Part shown: positions 36,044 through 44,687 of the stretch, one piece after another
How positions within the stretch are numbered: position 1 is the first letter of the stretch
Layout: each line of letters begins with the position of its first letter
Notes under the pieces: generated by a model
What the model saw: the letters and a program-made list of their open reading frames with translations, nothing else
Told to the model about the DNA's origin: nothing
The model's database searches: none
Origin: Streptomyces fodineus
GTDB lineage: Bacteria > Actinomycetota > Actinomycetes > Streptomycetales > Streptomycetaceae
Length of the DNA: 64,000 nt
NCBI RefSeq assembly: GCF_001735805.1
Contig: NZ_CP017248.1
Span: forward strand, 7,688,001 to 7,752,000
Direction: 5' to 3'
Position numbers and translations under genes: made by a program

Positions 36044-37303
36044 ATGGCCACGGGTTATCTGGAGATACTCCGGGCGAGGCATGCGCTGCGGCTGCTCACC
36101 GGCACTCTGGTGGGGCGGCTGCCGAATGCGACGGCGGCCATCGCCCTGGTGCTGTTCGTGCGCGCCGAGGGCGGTACGTACAGCCTGGCGGGTGCTCTCG
36201 CGGCCGTGTACGGCGTCGCCAACGCCGTGGGCCAGCCGGTGCTGGGCCGGCTCGTGGACCTGTACGGCCAGCCGCGCGTCCAGCTGCCCGCGGCCGTCCT
36301 GGCGGCGCTCTCCATGACCGTGTTCGCCTTCTGCGGCACCGATCCGCTCCCGCCGGCCTACGGTGCCGTCGCGGCGGCCGGTCTGTTCGCGCCGCCGCTG
36401 GAGGGTGGTCTGCGTGCCTTGTGGCCGTCGGTGCTGGGCCGTGAGGAGCAGGTGCACACCGCCTATGCGATGGACGCGATCGCGCAGGAGATCATGTTCA
36501 CGGTCGGGCCGCTGTTGGTGACGCTGTGCGTGTCCCTGTGGGACGAGCGTGCGGCTGTGCTGGTGCTGAACCTGCTGGGTGTGCTGGGCGCGCTGTCGGT
36601 GGTCGTGTCGCCGCCCTCGCGCGCGTGGCGGTCGGCTCCGCGTGAGGCGCACTGGCTCGGTGCTCTGCGCTCGCCGGGTCTGCTGGCGCTGCTGGCCGCT
36701 TTCCTGTTCGTCGGGCTTGCGCTGGGTTCCATCACGGTGGCGTCGGTGTCGTACGCGGACGGTCACGGTGGTGACGCGGTGTACGGCTGGATGATGGCGG
36801 GGCTGGGTCTGGGTGCGCTGGTGGGTGGCACGGTGTACGGGGCCCGCCGGTGGGGTGGTTCGCCCGAGCGGCGACTGCGGGTGCTGGTGGCGCTTCTGGC
36901 GGTGTGTTATCTGCCGTTGATGCTGACGCCGGGGGCGGTGGCGATGGTGCTGCTGTCCGTGCTGTCCGGGGTGTTCCTGGCGCCTTGTATCGCCTGTGCG
37001 TTCATCATCGTGGACCGGCATGCGCCGAGCGGGACCGTGACCGAGGCGTTCTCCTGGCTTGTGACGACGTTCACCGTGGGTGCGTCGGTGGGGACGGGCG
37101 TGGCGGGGCCCGTGGTGCAGGCCGGTGGCACGGTGTGGGGTTTCGCGGTGCCGGGTGCGGCGGGGGCCGTGTCGTTGCTGGTGTTGCTCGCCACGGGGCG
37201 GGTCCTCGCAGCTCCCGCGCGGGGCGGGGTCGTTGCGTCTTCATCGGAAACTGATCCAAATCGTGCTGTCGAACCCCGTTTCAGCTCAGGGGATCGGGCG
37301 TAA
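36044..37303 (+). CDS. MFS transporter
   Basis: 419 residues with about 12 hydrophobic helices in two halves and a cytoplasmic loop near residue 185-205. RLVDLYGQPRVQ after the second helix resembles the family's conserved loop. It may export or import a small solute; the paired LacI-type regulator suggests a sugar-like effector. The stop is only 9 bases before pafA, so the ligase gene can be read from this transcript. Substrate unknown. Confidence 0.9.
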   Translation: MATGYLEILRARHALRLLTGTLVGRLPNATAAIALVLFVRAEGGTYSLAGALAAVYGVANAVGQPVLGRLVDLYGQPRVQLPAAVLAALSMTVFAFCGTDPLPPAYGAVAAAGLFAPPLEGGLRALWPSVLGREEQVHTAYAMDAIAQEIMFTVGPLLVTLCVSLWDERAAVLVLNLLGVLGALSVVVSPPSRAWRSAPREAHWLGALRSPGLLALLAAFLFVGLALGSITVASVSYADGHGGDAVYGWMMAGLGLGALVGGTVYGARRWGGSPERRLRVLVALLAVCYLPLMLTPGAVAMVLLSVLSGVFLAPCIACAFIIVDRHAPSGTVTEAFSWLVTTFTVGASVGTGVAGPVVQAGGTVWGFAVPGAAGAVSLLVLLATGRVLAAPARGGVVASSSETDPNRAVEPRFSSGDRA

Positions 37304-37306
37304 TGT
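37278..37306 (+). promoter_or_regulatory. possible leaderless promoter of pafA
   Basis: GTTTCA (37278-37283), 17 bases, then TAATGT (37301-37306), ending 6 bases before the pafA ATG. The same GTTTCA-N17-TANNNT arrangement precedes arc (28295-28323). No Shine-Dalgarno sequence is seen at pafA. Confidence 0.4.
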
Positions 37307-37312
37307 TCAGTC

Positions 37313-38674
37313 ATGGACCGCCGCATTTTCGGGCTGGAGAACGAGTACGGCGTCACGTGCACGTTCAGGGGACAGCGGCGCCTGTCTCCTGACGAGGTGG
37401 CGCGGTACCTCTTCCGCCGTGTCGTGTCATGGGGCCGCAGCAGCAATGTCTTTCTGCGAAACGGCGCCCGGCTCTATCTCGACGTGGGCTCACATCCGGA
37501 ATACGCGACACCCGAATGTGACAACGTGATCGAACTGGTCACCCACGACAAGGCCGGCGAGCGCATTCTCGAAGGACTCCTGGTGGACGCGGAGCGACGC
37601 CTGCACGAGGAGGGAATCGCGGGCGACGTCTACCTGTTCAAGAACAACACCGACTCGGCGGGCAACTCCTACGGCTGCCACGAGAACTATCTGGTGGCGC
37701 GGCACGGGGAGTTCTCCCGGCTCGCGGACATCCTCATCCCGTTCCTGGTGACCCGGCAGCTGCTGTGCGGCGCGGGGAAGGTGCTGCAGACCCCGCGCGG
37801 TGCGGTGTACTGCGTGAGTCAGCGGGCGGAGCACATCTGGGAGGGTGTGTCGTCGGCGACGACCCGTTCGAGGCCCATCATCAACACCCGTGACGAGCCG
37901 CACGCGGACGCGGAGCGTTACCGCCGGCTGCATGTCATCGTGGGTGACTCGAACATGTCCGAGACCACGATGCTGCTGAAGGTGGGCGCCACGGATCTGG
38001 TGCTGCGCATGATCGAGGCGGGCACGGTGATGCGTGATCTGACGCTGGAGAACCCGATCCGGGCGATCCGTGAGGTCAGTCATGACATCACGGGCCGCCG
38101 CAAGGTGCGTCTGGCCAGTGGCCGGGAGGCGTCGGCGCTGGAGGTGCAGCGGGAGTACTTCGACAAGGCCGTGGATTTCTGCGACCGCCGGGGGATCCGC
38201 ACGGGTACGGTCGCGCAGGTCCTGGAGCTGTGGGGCCGTACGCTGGACGCGATCGAGTCCGAGGAGCTGGACCGGATCGGCACCGAGATCGACTGGGTGA
38301 TGAAGTACAAGCTCATCGAGCGGTACCGGGCCAAGAACAACATGACGATGTCGCATCCGCGGGTCGCTCAGATAGATCTCGCCTACCACGACATCCACCG
38401 TCGTCGTGGCCTGTACTACCTGCTGGAGAAGAAGGGTCAGGCGGCCCGGGTCTGCAACGACTTGAAGATCTTCGAGGGCAAGTCGGTCCCGCCGCAGACC
38501 ACTCGGGCGCGGCTGCGCGGTGACTTCATCCGGCGGGCACAGGAACAGCGCAGGGACTTCACGGTCGACTGGGTGCATCTGAAGCTCAACGACCAGGCGC
38601 AGCGCACTGTGTTGTGCAAGGACCCGTTCCGTTCGGTGGACGACCGGGTGGAGAAGCTGATCGCCGGAATGTAG
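37313..38674 (+). CDS. pafA: Pup-protein ligase PafA
   Basis: 453 residues. It uses ATP to link the C-terminal Glu of Pup to lysines of target proteins. Glutamine-synthetase-like motifs: LENEYGVT (E9) binding metal, D57 in LYLDVGSHPEYATPE as the catalytic Asp, and NTRDEPHADAERYRRLHVI in the active site, all shared with Dop; the Dop loop is absent. The C-terminal domain (after about 395) binds Pup. It sits 9 bases after the MFS gene but has a possible own promoter. FKBP genes follow. Confidence 0.97.
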   Translation: MDRRIFGLENEYGVTCTFRGQRRLSPDEVARYLFRRVVSWGRSSNVFLRNGARLYLDVGSHPEYATPECDNVIELVTHDKAGERILEGLLVDAERRLHEEGIAGDVYLFKNNTDSAGNSYGCHENYLVARHGEFSRLADILIPFLVTRQLLCGAGKVLQTPRGAVYCVSQRAEHIWEGVSSATTRSRPIINTRDEPHADAERYRRLHVIVGDSNMSETTMLLKVGATDLVLRMIEAGTVMRDLTLENPIRAIREVSHDITGRRKVRLASGREASALEVQREYFDKAVDFCDRRGIRTGTVAQVLELWGRTLDAIESEELDRIGTEIDWVMKYKLIERYRAKNNMTMSHPRVAQIDLAYHDIHRRRGLYYLLEKKGQAARVCNDLKIFEGKSVPPQTTRARLRGDFIRRAQEQRRDFTVDWVHLKLNDQAQRTVLCKDPFRSVDDRVEKLIAGM

Positions 38675-38837
38675 CGAAAAGCACCGGAAGGTAGCGAAAA
38701 GCAGGTGGGTCAAGCGTTTCGGGTGCGCATTGCCGGAACGCCACACGGGCGTCGTACGTTTTCGGTACGGCGCCCTTCTCACACCGTAGAGTTGCGCGCA
38801 CGCCATCCACAGGATCGACCGATTACGAGGCTCTTCC

Positions 38838-39842
38838 GTGCGCCGACGTTCACTTCTCTTCGCCGCTGTTCCCGCAGGTCTGGTCACGCTCGCCGCGTGT
38901 GGTGACGGCAAGTCCTCCTCCGGCAAGGTCAGCGCCTCGCCGTCGCCGTCGGTGTCCTCGGCTTCGCCGCCGAAGATCGTGGAGGGCCCGCTGCCGGCGA
39001 TCACGGCGGGCACGAAGTTCGGTGAGAAGCCGAAGGTGGCCAAGGGGCCGGGTGAGCCGTCGAAGAACCTGGCGGTGAAGACGCTGATCGCGGGCAGTGG
39101 CCGCACGGTCGCGGAGAACGACTTCGTCCAGGCGAACTATCTGGGTCAGATCTGGGACACGGGCAAGGTCTTCGACAACTCCTACGACAGGAAGAGTCCG
39201 CTGGTGCTGCAGCTCGCCGCGGGCAGCGTCATCGACGGCTGGCGGTATGCGCTGGCGGGCCGGAAGGTCGGCAGCCGTATCGAGATCGCGGTGCCGCCGC
39301 AGTGGGGTTACGGCAAGGCGGGTGAGCCGCAGGCGGGTATCAAGGGCACGGACACGCTGGTGTTCGTCATCGACGTGATCGACTCCTTCAACTCCAAGAG
39401 CTCGGCCAAGGGCAAGGAGGTCCCGCAGAGCGACGCGGCGCTGCCCAAGGTGGCCACCAACACCGACGGCAGTGTCCCGAAGGTCACGGTGCCCAAGTCG
39501 GCTCCGCCGAAGAAGCTCGTGTCGACGTATGTCCTGGAGGGTGACGGCCCCGAGCTGAAGGCGGACCAGACGGTGCTGTGCCAGTTCCAGGGGCTGGTCT
39601 GGGACGGCGGGCAGACGTTCCAGCGCACGTACGGCTCGGGCCGGCTCAGCCAGTTCGCGCTGCAGCAGATGCAGCAGGCGGTCAAGGGTCTGGCTGAGGG
39701 CCTGACCGGCAAGAAGGTGGGCAGCCGGGTGCTGATCGTCGTACCGCCGGAGCTGGGCTACGGCGACACCCCGCCGAGCGGTGGTGTCATCAAGAAGGGT
39801 GCGACGCTCGTGTTCACGGTGGACATCCTGGCGGCCATGTAG
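38838..39842 (+). CDS. FKBP-type peptidyl-prolyl isomerase lipoprotein, two domains
   Basis: 334 residues. The signal peptide ends in a lipobox (TLAAC, C21), then a Ser/Pro linker. Two FKBP domains follow: the first (about 85-190) keeps VFDNSYDRKSPLVLQL, VIDGWRYAL and PPQWGYG; the second (about 225-334) is more divergent, with VWDGGQTFQRTY and PPELGYGDTP. Such proteins speed proline isomerisation during folding of exported proteins at the outer membrane face. GTG start at 38838. A cytosolic FKBP follows after 84 bases. Confidence 0.92.
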   Translation: MRRRSLLFAAVPAGLVTLAACGDGKSSSGKVSASPSPSVSSASPPKIVEGPLPAITAGTKFGEKPKVAKGPGEPSKNLAVKTLIAGSGRTVAENDFVQANYLGQIWDTGKVFDNSYDRKSPLVLQLAAGSVIDGWRYALAGRKVGSRIEIAVPPQWGYGKAGEPQAGIKGTDTLVFVIDVIDSFNSKSSAKGKEVPQSDAALPKVATNTDGSVPKVTVPKSAPPKKLVSTYVLEGDGPELKADQTVLCQFQGLVWDGGQTFQRTYGSGRLSQFALQQMQQAVKGLAEGLTGKKVGSRVLIVVPPELGYGDTPPSGGVIKKGATLVFTVDILAAM

Positions 39843-39926
39843 TGCATGGTGTCCTGGCGGGCGGCAGAGCTGCGGAGATGAAAGACTGTCGGCGTTTCGT
39901 GTCGTACACAAGCAGGAGCTTTTGAC

Positions 39927-40298
39927 GTGAGCATCGAGAAGCCCGAGATCGACTTCCCGGGCGGCGAGCCCCCGGCGGACCTCGAGATCAAGGACATCTG
40001 GGAGGGCGACGGTCCGGTCGCGCAGGCGGGCCAGAACGTCACCGTGCACTACGTGGGTGTCGCCTTCAGCACCGGCGAGGAGTTCGACGCCAGCTGGAAC
40101 CGTGGCACTCCGTTCCGCTTCCCGCTGGGTGAGCGCCGGGTCATCGCGGGCTGGGACCGGGGTGTGCAGGGCATGAAGGTCGGCGGCCGCCGCCAGCTGA
40201 CCATTCCCCCCCACCTCGCCTACGGCGACCAGAGCCCGACCCCGGCGATCAAGCCGGGCGAGACCCTGATCTTCGTGGTGGACCTGCTGGGTGTCTGA
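39927..40298 (+). CDS. cytosolic FKBP-type peptidyl-prolyl isomerase
   Basis: 123 residues forming one complete FKBP domain. Hallmarks are VTVHYVGV, FDASWNRGTPFRFPLG, VIAGWDRGVQGMKVGGRR, IPPHLAYGDQSPTPAIKPGETLIFVVDLL, including the aromatic and Trp residues of the FK506-binding pocket. There is no signal peptide, so it acts in the cytosol. GTG start at 39927 after AGGAG. Probably co-transcribed with the lipoprotein FKBP; a terminator follows, ahead of pafB. Confidence 0.95.
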   Translation: MSIEKPEIDFPGGEPPADLEIKDIWEGDGPVAQAGQNVTVHYVGVAFSTGEEFDASWNRGTPFRFPLGERRVIAGWDRGVQGMKVGGRRQLTIPPHLAYGDQSPTPAIKPGETLIFVVDLLGV

Positions 40299-40366
40299 TA
40301 CCCGTCGGATCCACACATGATCGGCACCTGATCGACCGGCCGTATCGGACCGGATCCGATCACCTG

Positions 40367-40394
40367 GGGCCCATGCCTGCTCGGGCGTGGGCCC
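40367..40394 (+). terminator. terminator downstream of FKBP gene
   Basis: Eleven-position stem with one wobble pair (40367-40377 with 40384-40394), 6-base loop, then a tail containing TTTT at about 40400. Confidence 0.8.
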
Positions 40395-40468
40395 TCGGCT
40401 TTTGCCACCCCACCCCGGAGCGGTACGGTCATCGGTCGGAAGCACCATAGGGAAGGCGAAGGGCGTCG

Positions 40469-41422
40469 ATGGCCATTGCCAAGGCCGAGCGGCTGATGAA
40501 CCTCGCGCTGTGTCTGCTCGGCACACGGCGGCCACTCAGCAAGCGCGAGCTGCGTGAGTCCATCGAGGCCTACCTCGAAGCGGGCAGCGACGACTCCTTC
40601 AACAGGATGTTCGAGCGGGACAAGGACGACCTGCGCGAGCTGGGCCTGGTCATCGAGACGGTCGAGAACCTGGACGGCGAGGTCGGCTATCTGGCCCGCC
40701 GGGACAGCAATCGCTTGCCGCCGATCACCCTGGACGCCGAGGAGGCCGCGGCCCTCGGTCTCGCCGCGAAGGTGTGGCAGCAGGCCCGTCTCGCCGGTGC
40801 GGCCAGTGGTGCCCTGCAGAAGCTGCGCGCCGCGGGGCTCCCCGAGGACGTCGACCCGTACGAGGCGCACGGCGCCCTCGAGCCGCGTATCCCGGTGCAC
40901 GAGGCCGCCTTCGAGCCGCTGATGCTGGCCTGCCGGGACCGCCGCCCGGTCGTCTTCGACTACCGCAAGGCCTCCGCCGCCCGCCCCGAGCCCCGGCATG
41001 TGGAGCCGTGGGCCCTCGAGTGCTGGCGCGGCCACTGGTACCTGGCCGGCTTCGACCGGGACCGGGGCGCCGAGCGCGTCTTCCGGCTCTCCCGGATCAC
41101 CGGCCGGGTCCGCTCGCGCGGTACCGGGTTCACCGCCGCCGTGCCCGATGTCGTCACCGTGCGCGAGACGGTGGCCGGCTGGGCGGGCGAGATCGCCGAC
41201 GGTACGGCGCTGATCCGGCTGCGTTCCGGTGCCGGTTACCCCCTTCGGGCGAAGGCCACCGAGGTGCGGGAACTCGGCGACGGCTGGGACGAGTTGGAGA
41301 TTCCGTACGGGCACGGCCTGGACGCCTGGCTGGTGGAGTTCGGGCCGGACGTGGTGGTCCTGGAGCCGGCCGAGCTGCGCGCGGACGTGGTGGACCGGCT
41401 GCGTGCCGTGGCCAAGGGCTGA
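40469..41422 (+). CDS. pafB: WYL-domain regulator PafB
   Basis: 317 residues. An N-terminal winged helix (about 5-75, with SKRELRESIEAY and FERDKDDLRELG) is followed by a WYL domain (about 145-240: VFDYRKASAARPEPRHVEPWALECWRGHWYLAGFDRDRG) and a C-terminal WCX extension. With PafC it forms the PafBC activator, shown in mycobacteria to switch on the LexA-independent DNA-damage response at RecA-NDp promoters; the WYL domain is thought to sense a nucleic-acid ligand. ATG at 40469. pafC follows after 12 bases. Confidence 0.94.
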   Translation: MAIAKAERLMNLALCLLGTRRPLSKRELRESIEAYLEAGSDDSFNRMFERDKDDLRELGLVIETVENLDGEVGYLARRDSNRLPPITLDAEEAAALGLAAKVWQQARLAGAASGALQKLRAAGLPEDVDPYEAHGALEPRIPVHEAAFEPLMLACRDRRPVVFDYRKASAARPEPRHVEPWALECWRGHWYLAGFDRDRGAERVFRLSRITGRVRSRGTGFTAAVPDVVTVRETVAGWAGEIADGTALIRLRSGAGYPLRAKATEVRELGDGWDELEIPYGHGLDAWLVEFGPDVVVLEPAELRADVVDRLRAVAKG

Positions 41423-41434
41423 GGGGGCAGGACT

Positions 41435-42439
41435 GTGGCAGGCAAACCGGTCAGGGCGGTGAACGCCATCGACCAGACCCGGCGGATGCTCTCGCTGGTG
41501 ACGTATCTGCGGGAGCGCCCCGGCGCGCGGATCGCGGATGTCGCCCGGGCCTTCGGCATCACCGAGGACGAGCTGGTCGCCGACCTCGATCTGCTGCCCA
41601 TGTGCGGCACCAGCTTCCGGGGCGGCGATCTGCTGGACATCGACACCGACGGCGAGCGCATCTGGTGGCACAACCCGGCGGCGCTCGGCGAGGAGGCCGC
41701 CGAGCCGCTGCGGCTCGCCGCCGACGAGGCCACCGCGCTGCTGGTGGCCGCCCGTGCGGTCTCGACCCTGCCGGGCCTGCGCGAGGGCGACCGGCAGGCC
41801 CTGCTGCGGGCGACGGCGAAGGTGGAGGCCGCCGCCGGTGAGGCCGCCGGCGCCAGCGCCCGGCTGTCGGTGACCTTCGAGTCCGAGGGCGGGGTCTTCG
41901 CCGACGTCGACCGGGCGATCTCCGAGCGCCGCCGGCTGTGGATCCGCTACTACTCCCCGGCCCGCGACGAGGTCACCGAGCGTGAGATCGACCCCATCCG
42001 CCTGGTCAGCGTCGGCCACACCTATGTCGAGGCCTGGTGCCGCCGCTCCGAGGCCCGGCGTACCTTCCGGCTCGACCGGGTCGCCGAGATCAGAATCCTG
42101 GACGAGCCGTCGGCACCGCCCGAGATAGAGCTGCGCGACCTCTCCGAGGCGCTGGTGCAGCCGGCCGCCGAGGACCCGGAGGTCGTGGTCGAGGTCGGCC
42201 CGGGCGGCCGCTGGGTCGCCGAGTACTACCCGCACGACAGCGCCGATGAGCTTCCCGACGGCGGGCTGCGTATCACTCTGCGCACCCCCGATCCGGCCTC
42301 CCTGCGCCGGCTGGCGCTGCGGCTGGGCGCCGACGGCCGGATCGTCTCCCCACCGGAGCTGGCCGACAGCGCCCGAAGGGCCGCAGCCGAGGCATTGGCG
42401 GCGTACGACAAGGCGCGGCCGGCCAGCTCCGGGCGGTGA
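41435..42439 (+). CDS. pafC: WYL-domain regulator PafC
   Basis: 334 residues, paralogous to PafB. The N-terminal winged helix (MLSLVTYLRERPGARIADVARAFGITEDEL, about 18-50) is followed by a WYL domain (about 155-225: RRLWIRYYSPARDEVTEREIDPIRLVSVGHTYVEAWCRRSEARRTFRLDR region) and a WCX extension (EVVVEVGPGGRWVAEYYP). It works as a heterodimer with PafB. GTG start at 41435, 12 bases after pafB, in one operon. A dispersed genus-type repeat begins just after its stop. Confidence 0.94.
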   Translation: MAGKPVRAVNAIDQTRRMLSLVTYLRERPGARIADVARAFGITEDELVADLDLLPMCGTSFRGGDLLDIDTDGERIWWHNPAALGEEAAEPLRLAADEATALLVAARAVSTLPGLREGDRQALLRATAKVEAAAGEAAGASARLSVTFESEGGVFADVDRAISERRRLWIRYYSPARDEVTEREIDPIRLVSVGHTYVEAWCRRSEARRTFRLDRVAEIRILDEPSAPPEIELRDLSEALVQPAAEDPEVVVEVGPGGRWVAEYYPHDSADELPDGGLRITLRTPDPASLRRLALRLGADGRIVSPPELADSARRAAAEALAAYDKARPASSGR

Positions 42440-42443
42440 AGCG

Positions 42444-42560
42444 CCGGAAGGGGCGCGGGGCTGTGCTCCCTGTGCGGCTCCGCCGCGCTGGGGCCCCCGG
42501 GGTCGGGCGAAGCCGAGAACTCGGGGGAGCGACGAGCCGCGGCGGCGCCGCAGACGCGAG
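42444..42560. repeat. dispersed Streptomyces intergenic repeat
   Basis: The segment contains GGGGCGCGGGGCTGT, TGCGGCTCCGCCGCG and a closing CGACGAGCC...GGCGCCGCAGAC part, matching from memory the palindromic repeat scattered after genes in many Streptomyces genomes. It can fold into strong GC hairpins and could act as a terminator for pafBC. A fragment of the same kind is at about 63799-63816. Confidence 0.55.
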
Positions 42561-42623
42561 ACGGCAGACCATGGCACCTGAAGCGGCGCGCTCGGCGAAC
42601 GATCAGAAGAAGGAGCGAGGCCT

Positions 42624-42905
42624 GTGAGTGAGCGTGCGGGTGAGATGACGGTGGCGGCCGCCTTCGCGGGGATGAGGAGAGTGGTCCCCGTGGTGTTCAA
42701 GGCGGGCTGCCCGGACTGCCGGGGCCGCTTCGAGCTCGCCGCGAGCGCGCTGCGCCTCGCCATCGGCGCCACCAGCCGGACGACGTTCTACTCCTTCACC
42801 TGCCCCGACTGCGGTGCCGCCGTCCGCAAGCCCGCCGGGGAGCGCATCATCGAGCTGCTCACCGGCGGCGGGGTCAGAACCCTGCGGCTGCACTCCACGG
42901 TGTAG
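42624..42905 (+). CDS. small zinc-ribbon protein
   Basis: 93 residues. Two CPDC pairs (GCPDCRGRFEL about residue 30, and TCPDCGAAVRK about residue 62) would bind one zinc in a ribbon or rubredoxin-like knuckle. The rest is mixed helix/strand without membrane segments. Many such small actinobacterial proteins are of unknown function. GTG start with AAGGAG upstream. It lies between pafC and the tat genes; no function is proposed. Confidence 0.78.
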   Translation: MSERAGEMTVAAAFAGMRRVVPVVFKAGCPDCRGRFELAASALRLAIGATSRTTFYSFTCPDCGAAVRKPAGERIIELLTGGGVRTLRLHSTV

Positions 42906-42947
42906 GCGGCTGCGGTCCGGGCTGCTGGACGGTCTAGTCTCGACGTC

Positions 42948-43142
42948 ATGTTCTGGCCGATGTTCGCGGTAGCGCTGGGTTTCCTGGGTCTCGCGGTGCT
43001 GGGGGTGCTTGCCGTCCGGGTCTTCCTGGAGGCGCGGCGCCTCGGGCAGCAGGTCGCGGACTCCGCGCGCCGTATCAACAGGGCCGCCGAGGACCTGGAG
43101 CGGGCGGCCGTCAGCGCGGCCGGCGCCGTGGATGCCCTGTGA
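42948..43142 (+). CDS. small single-pass membrane protein
   Basis: 64 residues. One N-terminal membrane helix (FAVALGFLGLAVLGVLAVRVFL) is followed by a basic amphipathic helix (EARRLGQQVADSARRINRAAEDLERAA), resembling short DUF948-like actinobacterial proteins. Good coding bias and a conserved position between the zinc-ribbon gene and tatA support it. Function unknown. Confidence 0.72.
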   Translation: MFWPMFAVALGFLGLAVLGVLAVRVFLEARRLGQQVADSARRINRAAEDLERAAVSAAGAVDAL

Positions 43143-43382
43143 TTGCCTTACGTCATGCGCTTTGGGTCACTTCGCCCTGTCACCTTGCCGGTCCGGCCAG
43201 GTACGCTGCTGGTCGCGGCCCGGAAAACGAGGCGCGGTCCGCAGAGGGAGCGGGAGTACGCACGGGGATTGTTCTGCGTTCACCCCCGAGCGTTACGATC
43301 GCTACCAGCACGATGGTCAGACCCTTGTCCGACCGGTCGGACATGCCCCGCCGCCCCGCCTCAGTGAGAAGGTGAAGACTTT

Positions 43383-43670
43383 ATGTTCCGCAACGCACTT
43401 GAGCCGTGGCACCTGGTGCTCCTGGTTCTGGTGATCGTCCTCGTTTTCGGCTCCAAGAAGCTCCCGGACATGGCGCGTTCGCTGGGCAAGTCCGCGCGCA
43501 TCCTGAAGAGCGAGGCCAAGGCGATGAAGGACGACGGCAAGCAGTCGACCACCTCCGCCCAGCCTGCAGAGGAGCAGGCCCCGGCGCAGCGCACGATCCA
43601 GGCGTCGCCCGGTGACGTGACCAGCTCCCGGCCGGTCAACGAGCCGACGGACACGACGACCCAGCGCTGA
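43383..43670 (+). CDS. tatA: Sec-independent translocase subunit TatA
   Basis: 95 residues. A short N-terminal membrane helix (WHLVLLVLVIVLVFG) meets the conserved hinge FGSKKLPDMARSLGKS and an amphipathic helix, then a disordered Thr/Gln/Ala-rich tail. TatA rings form the pore through which TatC-bound, folded twin-arginine substrates cross the membrane. GAAGGTG precedes the ATG. tatC follows after 47 bases. A weak PafBC-like sequence (43185-43207) lies far upstream. Confidence 0.96.
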   Translation: MFRNALEPWHLVLLVLVIVLVFGSKKLPDMARSLGKSARILKSEAKAMKDDGKQSTTSAQPAEEQAPAQRTIQASPGDVTSSRPVNEPTDTTTQR

Positions 43671-43717
43671 CGCGAGGACCGGGCCATCCGGTCCGTTGCA
43701 CGAGATGAGGATGTGGG

Positions 43718-44662
43718 TTGCCCAAGCCTGCCCGCAAGAAGGAGAGAGATCCCGAGGGGCGGATGCCGCTCGCGGATCACCTGCGTGAGCTGCGCAACCG
43801 GCTCGCGAAGGGACTGCTCGCGATCGTCGTTGTCGCGGTGGTGGCGGCCTTCTTCTACAAGGACATCATCAACTTCATCACCCAGCCGGTGCTCGACACG
43901 GTCGGTTGCGGGCAGTCGTTCGGGGAGCTGGCCAAGAGCAAGAACGCGCACTGCGCGCACCTCACGGTCAGTGGCCTGCTGGCGCCCTTCACCCTGGCCC
44001 TGAAGGTCGCGCTGATGTCCGGCGTCGTGCTGGCGGCTCCGGTCTGGCTCTACCAGCTGTGGGCGTTCGTCGCACCCGGTCTGCACCGGCACGAGAAGAA
44101 GTACGCCTACGCGTTCGTCGGATTCGGCTTCCCGCTCTTCCTCGGCGGTGGCTACCTCGCCTACAACGTGCTGCCGATGACGGCGAAGGTGCTGATCGAC
44201 CTCACGCCCAGCGGCGCGGAGAACCTGCTGCCGCTGGATGAGCTGCTCGACCTGGTCACCCGCATGATCGTCGTCTTCGGCCTCGCCTTCGAGATGCCGT
44301 TGCTGCTGGTCATGCTGAACCTCACCGGCGTCCTGTCCGGCCGGCGCATGCTCGGCTGGTGGCGCGGCATGATCGTCGGCATCGCCGCCTTCGCGGCCGT
44401 GGCCACGCCCAGCCCCGACCCCGGGACGATGCTGGCGCTGGCGGCGCCGATCTGGGCGCTGTTCTTCATCGCCGTGGCCTTCTCGCTGATCAATGACCGG
44501 CGCCGGGCGCGCCGCGAGGGCGAGGGCCCCGCCGACGACGAGGCCTCCGAGCTGGACCTCACCCCCGAGGACATCGGCGAGATCGAGTCCGTTTCGGCCA
44601 CCCGGGCCCTGCCCGAGCAGACCGGCACCGACCGGGTCAACGGCTACGACGACGTGACCTGA
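43718..44662 (+). CDS. tatC: Sec-independent translocase subunit TatC
   Basis: 314-residue membrane protein with six helices. It recognises twin-arginine signal peptides through its first cytoplasmic parts; the conserved PLADHLRELRNRL is at about 15-27 and FAVVATPSPDPGTML is in the last third. The charged C-terminal tail (after about 260) is longer than in E. coli, as usual in actinobacteria. The start is a TTG at 43718 with GATGAGG upstream; the ATG at about residue 14 would remove part of the basic head. Ends before a hairpin terminator and helY. Confidence 0.95.
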   Translation: MPKPARKKERDPEGRMPLADHLRELRNRLAKGLLAIVVVAVVAAFFYKDIINFITQPVLDTVGCGQSFGELAKSKNAHCAHLTVSGLLAPFTLALKVALMSGVVLAAPVWLYQLWAFVAPGLHRHEKKYAYAFVGFGFPLFLGGGYLAYNVLPMTAKVLIDLTPSGAENLLPLDELLDLVTRMIVVFGLAFEMPLLLVMLNLTGVLSGRRMLGWWRGMIVGIAAFAAVATPSPDPGTMLALAAPIWALFFIAVAFSLINDRRRARREGEGPADDEASELDLTPEDIGEIESVSATRALPEQTGTDRVNGYDDVT

Positions 44663-44687
44663 GCCCGCGCCCGCACCACATCACGCA

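Noticed and set aside
39889..39920. CTGTCGGCG upstream of the small FKBP gene as a PafBC site
   Set aside because: Two mismatches and a 10-base rather than 8-base spacer to TACACA.
43286..43300. CCGAGCGTTACGATC, also present at 60106-60120
   Set aside because: A single 15-base coincidence in two unrelated upstream regions; expected by chance at this size and composition, no shared -35.
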